Part shown: positions 1 to 7,631 of the stretch, piece after piece | How positions within the stretch are numbered: the first letter of the stretch is position 1 | Layout of the letters: every line of letters begins with the position of its first letter | NCBI GenBank assembly: GCA_024196135.1 | Contig: JAMQCK010001221.1 | Coordinates: forward strand, 1-10,651 | Direction: 5' to 3' | DNA length: 10,651 nucleotides | Origin: Pleurotus ostreatus/Saccharomyces cerevisiae fusant | Taxonomy: Eukaryota; Opisthokonta | Program-made: the position numbers and the translations under genes | The notes under the pieces: model-generated | What the model saw: only the letters and a program-made list of their open reading frames with translations | Told to the model about the DNA's origin: nothing | The model's database searches: none

Positions 1-200
1 GGCTGCCTCGGGTGGATTGGACGACCAGAGACACTGGGTATAGATGTGCATCGCCCAGTCGTTGCTGCTGTAGACTGCGAGTCGATCCCGGGAGGGACGT
101 TCGCGCTAGCTTGTGGGCCGGCTTTCGCGACCAGCTACGTGCCGAAGCACCCGTAGTTCGAGTGGCGACGTCCCGGCGCGCCCCGCAATCGCCTTCCGAG
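1..200 (-). pseudogene. 3' remnant of a type I array paralog (cut by window edge)
   Basis: Positions 1-75, read on the minus strand, encode the C-terminal block seen in the type I genes (VYSSNDWA, then CLWSSNPPEAA). By my count they match 9489-9563 of the right-hand copy at 68 of 75 bases. Upstream in this frame a TAG stop appears at 108-106, only ten codons before the conserved block, so no complete gene can exist here. Positions about 76-200 show only weak resemblance to the RKEPARAP region of intact copies, in a shifted frame (RKPAHKLAR), which suggests decay with indels. The next gene's stop codon at 203-201 directly abuts it. The 3' end lies outside the window, so it is unknown whether the end of this copy is intact. 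It is best read as a truncated leftover of unequal exchange in the array. Confidence 0.6.
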
Positions 201-1564
201 CTAGGAGATGAGGTTGATATAGCCCATCTTAGCTTGCTCGGGCGGATTGGAGGACCATAGGCATGTACGATAGTTATGCCTCGCCCAGTCGTTGCTGCTG
301 TAGACAGCCCGATTGTTACCGTCATCGCCGCCCACCACCAGTCCACCGAAGACATAGAACATAGAGACACGGAGCGCGTTAGCAGGAGCGCGAGCAGGCT
401 CCTTGCGATATCGGCTGAGAACAGCGTCCCGGCCCGATGACGGGGGAGGTGCGCGCTTCGTCTTCGACGGGCTGATGGAACTCAACCATTCGCGTAGGTC
501 GACCGCTGAGAAACTAGTGCCCGCGTCGCTGCGGGTTGAAGACCCGGACTCTGAGGCGCGGGTACTACGAGGGATAGCGGGTGATTTAGGGTGAGGAGGT
601 GGATGGCGTGCGTAATCGTATATAGACGGCCTGTTCCCACGAGACTTGGGCGCAGGTGAGGGCGCGCGAGTCGCCTTGCGTCGAGAGCGCGCGGGCCTTT
701 TCGCTTGGTCAGGATTGCAAGTGCCGAGTCGAGCACGAGCAACGGAACCGTCATCACTCGAGGGATGACGGTGCTCCGCCCAGACGTCAGGGCCGACGAG
801 AAACTCGACTGGAGGAGACCTCAGCCAATGGTAGAGTACGGCGCTTGTCATTTGCGTCAGTCGGTCCAGCTTGACTTTCGATAGTGAAGGATATCCTGTG
901 AGGATGAGCCTGTCCGCGCGGAAGACGACGAACAATGGATGCGCGTGAGACCTGATGCGGGGCATCTTCGAGTAGGCCTTGTTGATCGTCCTGATAGTCG
1001 AGCCTCGTTTGAGGTACATAGAGGGGCGGTCTCGTGTGGCTATGTGCAGTGGCACGAACTCGTATTCATACTCCTGCTCGGGAAGTTCCTGTCTTTATGA
1101 GCATCCGAGTCGCTCCTCAATGGGGGGAACGTACTTCGGTGAATCGCTTTCTCTTATGCGGGTCTGCGGCTTTGTTGTATTCGGACAGAGCATGAATGAT
1201 GTCGATGATTCGCTTTGAGGGAACGAGGGCCCACTCGGATTTATTCATACGTTCGGCCATGTCGCTGCGGACTGGGGCGGAAAGAGTGGTCAGTGTCAAG
1301 GATGGGAAGTGTCTGCCGGGACGCACGCTGGACGTGGTTTAGTGGCGAGGAGAGATCAATTTCCCCTCTCTCGATACCCCAGTAGTATTCGAAGTGCTCG
1401 ATCTAGCGACACGGATGATGAGCAGACCGCGGGTCTCCGCGAAGTTCACGAACCTGCCGACGATAGAGGCCAGAATCGAAGTCTATGAGGCGGTAATTGA
1501 CGATTGGCAGCGCGTCCATGTTGCGCTGCGTTGACATAGAGGTGGAAAGTATAGAAGGTGCCAT
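201..1564 (-). CDS. Type I array gene, HNH-fold-derived protein lacking both motif His (403 aa, 4 exons)
   Basis: Proposed exons are 1564-1454, 1402-1327, 1271-1135 and 1088-201, joined by introns of 51, 55 and 46 nt with donors GTTCGT, GTGCGT and GTACGT and acceptors TAG, CAG and CAG; all junctions keep frame. The ATG at 1564 was chosen because the paralog at 3689 starts at the same aligned place with an equal 37-codon first exon. Residues 1-108 correspond to an HNH-like core: R25 stands where the plus-strand relative has the CHI histidine, N59 is retained, and A68 replaces the second His. Next come EYEYEF and PRIRSHAHPLFVV (about 150-163), then PPVEFLVGPD (200-209) and AEHRHPSS. A basic, Ser/Pro-rich region (about 236-300) follows, then DLREWLSSI (305-313), SRYRKEP, and the terminal NDWARHNYRTCLW (374-386). 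No signal peptide or membrane segment is seen; nuclear location is an inference from the basic patch. Function is unknown. Confidence 0.85.
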
Positions 1565-1666
1565 GTTGGAGTGGGCAAGGAACGAGGGATTGCGTCCGAG
1601 GTGACGAGCAATAACAGAGGATCAGAGGCTGAGCGGTCTTTGCTGATAGCAGGACCGCCATGGATT

Positions 1667-1672
1667 CACGTG
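1667..1672. promoter_or_regulatory. E-box-like CACGTG upstream of the 1564 gene
   Basis: A CACGTG palindrome lies about 103 nt upstream of the ATG at 1564, inside the 267-nt spacer 1565-1831 that holds no supported gene. A second one lies upstream of the 8967 gene. CACGTG is the binding site of fungal bHLH factors in general. A six-base palindrome is expected a few times in 10 kb by chance, and the other array genes do not show it, so this is weak. Confidence 0.2.
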
Positions 1673-1831
1673 CCGAACCTAGTTCCATTTCCATTTTCGT
1701 CTACAACAAGGCCCAGCAGCACAGGCACCGCACCCATGACAAACGGCTCTGACCTGCACATCCTTGCTCGTTCTACAACACGTTTACAAGACATGATAAC
1801 ATCAGAGCTTGGAGCTTGAAGCTGGCTAGAT

Positions 1832-2327
1832 TCAATTGATGACCTGGCAAGATTGGCGCGTTGTCAGTGGCGAGGCCGTCCAAAGCCATGTTAACTTGTA
1901 AAGTATCCCGCCGAGCTCGATCCAATGCGGCGTTTGCGCAAGTAGACTAGGCGCCGCCACGCTCGGGATCTTCTCTTCGTGCATGGACGCAGGTCGAATA
2001 TCTGCTCGTATCCATCGCGCCAAGGCCCGGCTACCGCGAGCAGCGAGGACCGCGTCGGCGATATTGGCACGAAGGTCGATAGCATGCACGCTGAGCTGGG
2101 GTAGAGATCTCGCCGTCATCCGTCATCGCGGTTGATACACAGCGGCGCGCCGGAAGCAGGGCGCGCTAGACACCCTATTGGCCATCGCGTTGGTGGCAGC
2201 TGCCTGGTGGTCGAAGAGAGTTAGCTGGCGCGATGGCCCGCGACGGGGTTCGTCGAGGTATTCAATGAGCTTGGGTATATCGACGAGTTTGGAGCGGGCT
2301 TCGTAGGTGACTCGCGCGCTACGGGTC
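1832..2327 (-). pseudogene. Truncated, unrecognised gene fragment fused to the 3' end of the 3689-2319 gene
   Basis: Immediately after the conserved VDL codons of the neighbouring gene the minus strand opens into an unrelated, well-formed coding stretch (EARSKLVDIPKLIEYLDEP, then SRQLTLFDHQAAATNAMANR, ending CFRRAA). A plausible 45-nt intron (donor GTGTAT at 2140, acceptor CCCCAG ending at 2096) joins it in phase 0 to a second frame (LSVHAIDLRANIADAVLAAR, then SRALARWIRADIRP), which runs to a stop at 1834-1832. Two coherent helical-looking frames linked by an intron with proper borders argue for real coding ancestry. The 5' part is missing because the stretch begins at the junction. The last 50 residues look less protein-like, so the true end may be earlier. 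I do not recognise the family. It could be an N-terminal or accessory piece of a related multi-exon gene captured during duplication. Confidence 0.45.
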
Positions 2328-3689
2328 CCTGAGGTCGACGTGACCGAACCTAGCCTGCTGGGGCGGATTAGACGACCACAGACACTTGTGGTAGACGTGC
2401 CACGCCCAGTCGTTGCTGCAGTAGACGGAACGTTGGAGCCCGTCGCGGGCATCCACGAATTCAGCGTGGGTGACAAGCAACGTGCCGCGGAGCGCATTGG
2501 CGGGATCACGGGCTGGTTCCTTGCGATACCGGGTGAGGATGGCGTCGCCGGTTGATGAAGGGGGTGACTTGACCTTCATCTTCTGCCTCGGCTTGGGGGT
2601 GATGGAGTCGAGCCACTCGCGTAGATCCGTCGGCGAGAAGTTCACGTCGGGGTTGCTGTCGGAAGACCCGGCTTCGGAAGCGCGAGTGCTGCGAGGGAGA
2701 ACAGGCGATTTGGGTAGCACGGTGCCCTGACGTGCGCGGTCGTAGATGGACGGCCTGTGCTGACGAGCTTCCGACTGAAGAGAGGGGGAGCGCGTGGACC
2801 CGCGAGCGGCGCGTGTCGTCTTCTTCTCACGTGGGGACTTGCAAGTGGCAAGCCGTGCGCGCGCCATGGACCCGTCGTCACTCGAGGGATGTCGGTGCTC
2901 TGCCCAAACATCGGGACCTACGAGAAATTCGATCGGAGGAGCCATGCGCCAGCGGTGAACTGTATCGCCCACTGTTCCGACAAGTCGGCTCGCTTTGGCA
3001 TCTGGCAGCCAGGTAGAGGAAGCGAGGAGTTGGTTCCAGGTACAGTAGATTACGAAGAGGGGATGAGCGCGGGACCGTATGCGAGGCACCTTTGAGTACG
3101 CCTTGTTGATCGTCCTGGTGCTTGAGCCTCGTTTGAGGTACACTGATGGGCGATCCCGCTTGCCTATGCGTATCGGCAGAAATTCATATTCATACTCTTG
3201 TTCAGGAAGGAACTATGGCCATGAGTAGCTGCCCGAGGTGAATGCTTTGAGACGTACTTCGGTGAATCTCTTCCTCTTATGCACTTCTGCGCTTTTGTTG
3301 TGGTCAGACAGAGCGTTCAAGGCGCTGAGGATGCTCTTGGTCGGGAGGAGTGCCCAGTCGTTCTGGTCCATGCGATCGGCCATGTCGCTTCGAACTGAAG
3401 GCAAGGACAGGATTCGTTAGCGGTAATCAGTCGTAAAAGGCTCTGCAACGCACGTTGAACGTAGTTTAGTGTCGTACAGAGATCAAGCTGCCCCTTCTCC
3501 ATGCCCCAGCAGTACTCGAACTGCTCCACCTGTTGGACTGAATGAGAGCAATCCCTGTGTACCGCGAGGTTCACAAACCCGTCGACGATAGTGGCCGGTG
3601 TCGAAGTCAACGAGCTGATAGTTGATTATTGGCAACGCGTCCAGGTCTTTCTGAGTAGCAATAGAAGTCGACGATATTGAAGGAGGCAT
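2319..3689 (-). CDS. Type I array gene, HNH-fold-derived protein lacking both motif His (405 aa, 4 exons)
   Basis: Exons are proposed at 3689-3579, 3529-3454, 3394-3258 and 3212-2319. The first three are 111, 76 and 137 nt, the same as in the 1564 gene. Introns are 49, 59 and 45 nt with donors GTTTGT, GTGCGT and GTACGT. The frame upstream of the ATG at 3689 stays open to 3821, so a longer N-terminus is possible, but homology with the neighbour begins here. Key positions are Q25, N59 and A68 in place of His, Asn and His. Later blocks are FLPEQEYEYEF at the start of exon 4, PRIRSRAHPLFVI, PPIEFLVGPDVWAEHRHPSS, an acidic SSDSNPD run, DLREWLDSI, LTRYRKEP, and SNDWAWHVYHKCLWSS near the end. The last residues (VDLRDP) depart from the VDLVP ending of the right-hand copy exactly where the foreign fragment at about 2327 begins, so the stop codon is probably supplied by the junction. 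Function is unknown. Confidence 0.85.
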
Positions 3690-4088
3690 CGTAGATGAAG
3701 AGGCGCGGACGAAGACGCGAATGGCAGCAAGAGGGAAAGGCAGGAGCGCAATCGTGGGAAGTCCGGGCCGGAGGAATAGGCCTCGGCCCGAGTCGGGATC
3801 ATCCGAACAAGAGTTGAACAAAACCGCATTCCGAGACTCGGCGGCGCCTTCCCCAGGACTGTGTTAATGACTTTTGAAATAATGTGACCTCTCCATCGCT
3901 TTGTTTTGTCTTGATCGCATGTACGCAGCATGCATAGCATTCATCTTAGAATGGTCACAAACACCCCCGGCATATAAGTGGTAGCTCTGCTGGTGTCTAT
4001 CACCGTCGTCCTCTTTACATGGTGAGCACCCCTTGTCCTGGCGCTCGACATCGGCGCTCATAAGATTCGTAGGCTTTGGAATCGGCGT
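3690..4088. promoter_or_regulatory. Divergent intergenic region (shared promoter) with TATA-like box
   Basis: This 399-nt stretch separates the start codons of the minus-strand gene at 3689 and the plus-strand gene at 4089, so both promoters must lie here unless an unseen leader intron exists. On the plus strand a TATA-like TATAAG sits at 3973-3978, about 110 nt before the plus-strand ATG, followed by a pyrimidine-rich run (about 4001-4017) typical of fungal start regions. No matching box was found for the minus-strand gene. Apart from the small upstream ORF at 4019 nothing else is supported here. Confidence 0.5.
4019..4063 (+). other. Upstream ORF (14 codons) in the leader of the plus-strand gene
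   Basis: An ATG at 4019 begins a 14-codon frame ending in TAA at 4061-4063, 25 nt before the main ATG at 4089. If transcription starts shortly after the TATA-like box at 3973, this would be the first AUG of the mRNA and could lower translation of the main frame. The start region could instead hide a leader intron, because GTGAGC follows the ATG directly. No conservation can be tested in this window. Confidence 0.35.
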
Positions 4089-5396
4089 ATGGGGAAGAGT
4101 CGAGCCAAAGCAATCCCTTCCGCAGATGGCGTCCGCCGCGGGACCCGTGCCACTGGCCAGGGTCGTCGAAGGGCGACTGTCACCACCGCGCCACTCCGTC
4201 GCAGCGCTCGGCTTCAAGCGAGACTCCCCACGCCACTTCGTCGTAGCTCTCGCCTACAAACGAAACTCTCCTCCACGACTTCTGCTTCCTCGTCTGGTGC
4301 TTCTGCAAGGCCACAGCGATCTCGCCGACCGGCCAATCCACCCTACTATGTGCGGTTTGAAGTCCGTGTATCTCGACAATCTACTCCCGACGGCGCTTCA
4401 TCTAGCGGCTCCTCGAGTGCTTCGTCACCCCCACCCACGTTCGCGAATATGGACGGAGACTACAGGCCCCTTTCCGGGTACCAGGACGACAGTTCAACAA
4501 CGTACACTCTGTCCCGAGAATCGTCGCCAACGGGCAACATCGATAACCTCACAAGCCGGCCAGGTCACCAGAGATTGATCGAAAAATCTCCATTGGGCCG
4601 AATCTGTGTAATCACCTGGCTCGACAATAGCACTGGCGCCGTACAAGACTGCCACATACTTGATCGCTGCTGCGCTGGGGATCCTGGTATAGTAAGCTCC
4701 TATTTCATGACTGGTATTGCGCCCGCTAACTTGTCAGGTCCGAGGCTTTGAGACGATCATGGTACTAGATCCGTACAGCTTCAGCGTGGACTGTACAGCA
4801 AATAGGGTCTTCCGTGCGTCTACCCTCAATGCAGTCGGTGCACTGACTTACTGAGTCTCTCCAGTCGACTCCAGCACTCACATCGCGTTTGACAATGGAC
4901 ATATTGTGTTCTTTCCCACAGAACGGGACTTGAACAGGATGTTATCCGCGCTGAAGAAGGAGGTTCTGGCCCCAATTGAGGGCCAACAAGAGTCGCCTAC
5001 TCGTAACGCGGAGGGCTTCACTCACCACAAGGACGTGCGTACTCCTCACTGTCGCCATCGCTTTCCTTCGAAACTGTTACTGACGCGCGTCTGAAGGTGT
5101 TCCCCGACGACATCCGGCCATTCCACGTCGCGATCCTGTCTAGCTGCGGCCGTTGTGTCATGCGCATGAAGACTCTCGACAGCTCTTCCTCCGAACACGA
5201 CACCTTTGAGCCGCCATTCGACGAGCCATTTCCGATCGTTCAGCTTCATTGCTCGCCTTACTTCGTGGTCTGGAAAGCGTACAAGAGGCTGCGCAACTCA
5301 GAGGTCCACGCACCCGCTCACCTCTCCAAGGAAGAGCAACTGATACGCGACATCGGCGAGATCATGTGGGACTACGGCCTCGCACCAAAGGCATAA
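4089..5396 (+). CDS. HNH-type endonuclease-like protein with basic repeat N-terminus (382 aa, 4 exons)
   Basis: Proposed exons are 4089-4691, 4738-4813, 4865-5034 and 5097-5396. Introns are 46, 51 and 62 nt with donors GTAAGC, GTGCGT and GTGCGT; a GCTAAC branch site is visible in the first and CTGAC in the others. Residues 1-120 are basic and Ser-rich with a tandem PLRRSxRLQ repeat, probably disordered, possibly nuclear or nucleic-acid binding. The core runs GRICVITW (C173), DCHI (C188-H189), TANRVF (N223), then STHIAFDNGHIVFFP (H232, F235-D236). This matches the C...H...N...H-x-x-FD pattern of HNH_2-type nucleases as I know the family. The C-terminal part (FPIVQLHCSPYFVVW) corresponds to the RIRSHAHPLFVVF block of the array proteins. 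Intron positions and the 76-nt exon 2 are shared with the array. The C-terminal extension of the array proteins is absent. Nuclease activity is inferred, not shown; fungal members of such families are largely uncharacterised. Confidence 0.82.
4191..4274 (+). repeat. Tandem 42-nt repeat encoding a 14-residue basic unit
   Basis: Two adjacent, imperfect 42-nt units (4191-4232 and 4233-4274) in exon 1 of the plus-strand gene encode PLRRSARLQARLPT and PLRRSSRLQTKLSS. The period is a multiple of three, so the frame is preserved. The unit is rich in Arg at regular spacing, consistent with a nuclear-localisation or nucleic-acid-contacting tail; this role is inferred from composition only. Confidence 0.7.
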
Positions 5397-5859
5397 CTTC
5401 ACCGCGTCAAGTCTTCGTATCTGCTCTGCGCCGGCGCAACAGCTGCCTCGACTCCAAGCTTATAAACCTTCGATCGATCCTCGACTTATCGCAGCTTCGA
5501 GCTCCCAACACTCTTTCTTTCTTTATTGCTATCACTATTTTTCGCCGTCTCTTGAGTTGCTCGGATATTTGTGTTGTATCGCTAGCTGCAACACCCTCAT
5601 TTCTGTGTAATGACAACGTAGTCTGAAAGGAATTGATTGTATAATGACGCTGCTTCAAGTGCTACCCGTCCCGTCTGGCTTGAACCATCCTGTAACATGC
5701 AGTCCCTTGATTCACCGTCGCGCCAGCCTGCGCTAGGGAAAGAATTCCGATAGTCGCTTTGGTCGACGCCGGCTTACGAACCGATCTCGAGATGCGCAAA
5801 AACGACGGCAACATATATACGCAAAAATTCCACGACGGTATGCTTTGAAGCTCATACGG
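5397..5859. other. Convergent 3' intergenic region, no gene seen
   Basis: This region lies between the stop of the plus-strand gene and the stop of the minus-strand gene ending at 5860, so it should hold both 3' UTRs and polyadenylation sites. It has a T/C-rich tract at about 5514-5550 and AT-rich stretches near 5630-5645 and 5811-5830, but no AATAAA hexamer on either strand that I could find. Short open frames here lack splice sites or recognisable protein character. Confidence 0.6.
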
Positions 5860-7198
5860 CTATGCGCTGGCGTCCCGGTATCCCCAAAGGTATCTACAGT
5901 ATTTTTGCTCTGCCCAGTTGCAGCTCGTGAAGCGAGACGTATCGCGCTCCTGGCATGGTGGGATCGATCCTTGCGGAATCCTCCTCCCTGTTCGCATGAC
6001 CTCGTGAGGTTGGCGAAGAGGTTCGTGAGCATATCGCGCCAATACGGAATCAGCCTCTGCTATAGCGGAAGCAGGCGAAGATCGAAGACCATCGTCGCAC
6101 AGAGGATCGATGCCGTCTATCCAGGCAGCGATTGCGGAGCGTTCATGATATGGGTTTCTAGTTCTTCCCGGCCCTTGCATGGGACAAAGCGGAGCATCAG
6201 CGACGTCGGCAGGGTACTCGGCCGGGCGTTTGCGCTTGCCAAGGGACGAGGCCAACCGTAGAAGATGGTCCGCATCGAGTGCATACAAGCGATGGCAGCT
6301 TCGAGTGGGGAAGGCGATATGAGAGCCGTCGACCGGGCAAGAATGCGTACATGACGAGTCGTCGGCGTCGCCTTGAATGCTTCTCGGATGCCAATGCTCG
6401 AGTGGCAAGTCAGGGCCATATCTGAACTCGGCTGGCGGAGTTCCGCGCCAAAGTCTTGTGACTTGGAGGATCGTCGAGTTATATGGGCGTATCCAAGGGT
6501 ATTTGAGTAGACGGCAGCCTCCGAGCGTGAAATCTTCGAGCGTATACATAACGAAGAATGGATGCGCGCGAGATTGGATCACGGGAAGGTCGCTGTAGGG
6601 GTAGTCGAATGCGCGTGGGTGGGCTTCGCCAACATCGATATAGATTGTTGGGCGTTGTTTTTCTACATTGAGGGCCACGGGAACGAGGTGATAACCGTGC
6701 GCGGAGGTAGAAAATTCCTGAAGTCCTAATTAGCCAGCATGCTACAATGAAAGAGAAAGTGTGGTGTACGCGCCTCTGTAAATATCTTTCTCGAAGTCCC
6801 GTCGGTGAGTCTGTTATGCTGAAGCATAGCTTTCATCGCCTGCAGGGCATCTGTCGTGGGCATGAGCCTCCATCCATCATTGCGATAGGATTCCAGCATA
6901 TCGGAACGCACTGAGGCACAGAGAATGAGCTCGGAACTGAAAGACGGCAGGCTGCTTACTTTGAAAGCTATTTATATCGGATTGAAGGGGAAGGGTACCC
7001 TTATTCAGGCCCCAATACCATTCCAAGGTCCATATCTGGCAGCCAATCAATCCTACTTCACTGGTATCCACGTACGACACTCACACGCTGATAGTCTTGG
7101 TCCTCGTCTAGGGAGAGGACGACGCTTTCAACGATGGGGTTCTCTGGTATATTGCCGCTTAGTGAGATCGCTGTCAGGGGTACTGAGGACACAGTCAT
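5860..7198 (-). CDS. Type II array gene, HNH-fold-derived protein lacking both motif His (394 aa, 4 exons)
   Basis: Exons proposed are 7198-7085, 7035-6960, 6910-6774 and 6717-5860 (114, 76, 137 and 858 nt). Introns are 49, 49 and 56 nt. Donors 1 and 2 are GTGAGT and GTAAGC, but donor 3 reads GCGCGT, a GC donor. The ATG at 7198 aligns with the start of the 8967 gene (both then read VPLTAIS); the frame is open further upstream. Motif positions are V26, N60 and L69, so this copy has Leu where the others have Ala. The first residues of exon 2 (IWTLEWYWG) mark type II. Exon 4 has PVIQSRAHPFFVMY, PPAEFRYGPD (about 203-212), EHWHP, an NLS-like GKRKRPAE (about 269-276), IAAWIDGI, LARYAHEP and EVMRTG, ending NWAEQKYCRYLWGY. 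Length and order of blocks match type I, but exon 4 sequence is strongly diverged. Function unknown. Confidence 0.82.
6718..6773 (-). other. Intron 3 with GC-AG borders in the 7198-5860 gene
   Basis: Every array paralog has an exon 3 of exactly 137 nt followed by a phase-0 intron. Here that position gives ACAGAG followed by GCGCGT instead of GTGCGT, and the acceptor is CTTCAG before GAATTT. The fixed exon length and the matching acceptor point to a GC-AG intron rather than a misplaced junction. Without splicing, the frame runs into a TAG stop inside the intron, giving a truncated product of about 125 residues. Confidence 0.65.
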
Positions 7199-7631
7199 TG
7201 GGTCAATCGTGCTCGTGGCAGGCCAAGTAGCGAGAAGTTGGTCGTGCAAAGCAAAGTCTTTTGAATGAGGGCAGCGGAGCAGCTCAGTGTATGACGGAAT
7301 AGATTGCACTGCAGTTGAAGTCTCGTTGGACCTGATTGGTCCTGCGGTAGTGAGGATCCAGTGGAGGTTCGGGAGAAGGAACGATCACGCGTTGTGCCGC
7401 GCGACACGAGGGACGTCACGCAATCTGTCACGGTTTACCTTCGTCCAGTCTTGACATCGAGCGCTGCGACCTGAAGTACATCTTCCACCCACACACGGGA
7501 CTGCGTACAGGTTGATATAGCGCGTCTTCCGACGGTATTTTCTTTCGATAAGAACTCTGCGAACTACTAGCACTCCATGGGGGAAGCACCAAATGACACG
7601 ACGGTAAGAGAGTACTTAAGTAGGCAAATGA
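7199..7631. other. Spacer between the two type II genes, no gene seen
   Basis: This 433-nt spacer holds the 3' UTR of the upstream gene (stop at 7632) and the promoter of the 7198 gene. I found no clear TATA box on the minus strand. A short GACACGAG motif occurs both here (about 7390) and upstream of the 8967 gene (about 9060), as the type II pair would share if the promoter was duplicated too, but eight bases are weak evidence. No further coding region is supported. Confidence 0.5.

Noticed and set aside
2123..2509. 128-codon minus-strand frame treated as one protein
   Set aside because: Its first part is an out-of-frame shadow of the 3689-2319 gene. Only the part below about 2327 reads like real coding, and it is reported as a fragment.
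2732..3095. Overlapping plus-strand open frames of 94 and 112 codons opposite exon 4 of the 3689 gene
   Set aside because: Similar antisense open frames occur opposite exon 4 in other copies (656-874, 9738-9971, 9929-10168). They follow from GC-rich codon use, and their translations share no conserved protein blocks.
3144..3212. Reading the last exon of the 3689 gene as starting at the GTG at 3143
   Set aside because: The frame extends upstream to an acceptor at 3213-3215 and encodes the conserved LPEQEYEYEF block, so the GTG is an internal codon.
4033..4578. 181-codon plus-strand frame overlapping the HNH gene
   Set aside because: It begins with TTG rather than ATG and overlaps the frame that carries the HNH motif and matching introns; its translation lacks recognisable character.
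5407..5658. 83-codon minus-strand frame in the convergent spacer
   Set aside because: It lies in a probable 3' UTR, lacks neighbours it could splice to, and shows no conserved features.
7385..7573. Minus-strand frame of 62 codons upstream of the 7198 gene
   Set aside because: No homology to family exons, no matching splice sites, low-complexity composition; probably chance in a promoter spacer.
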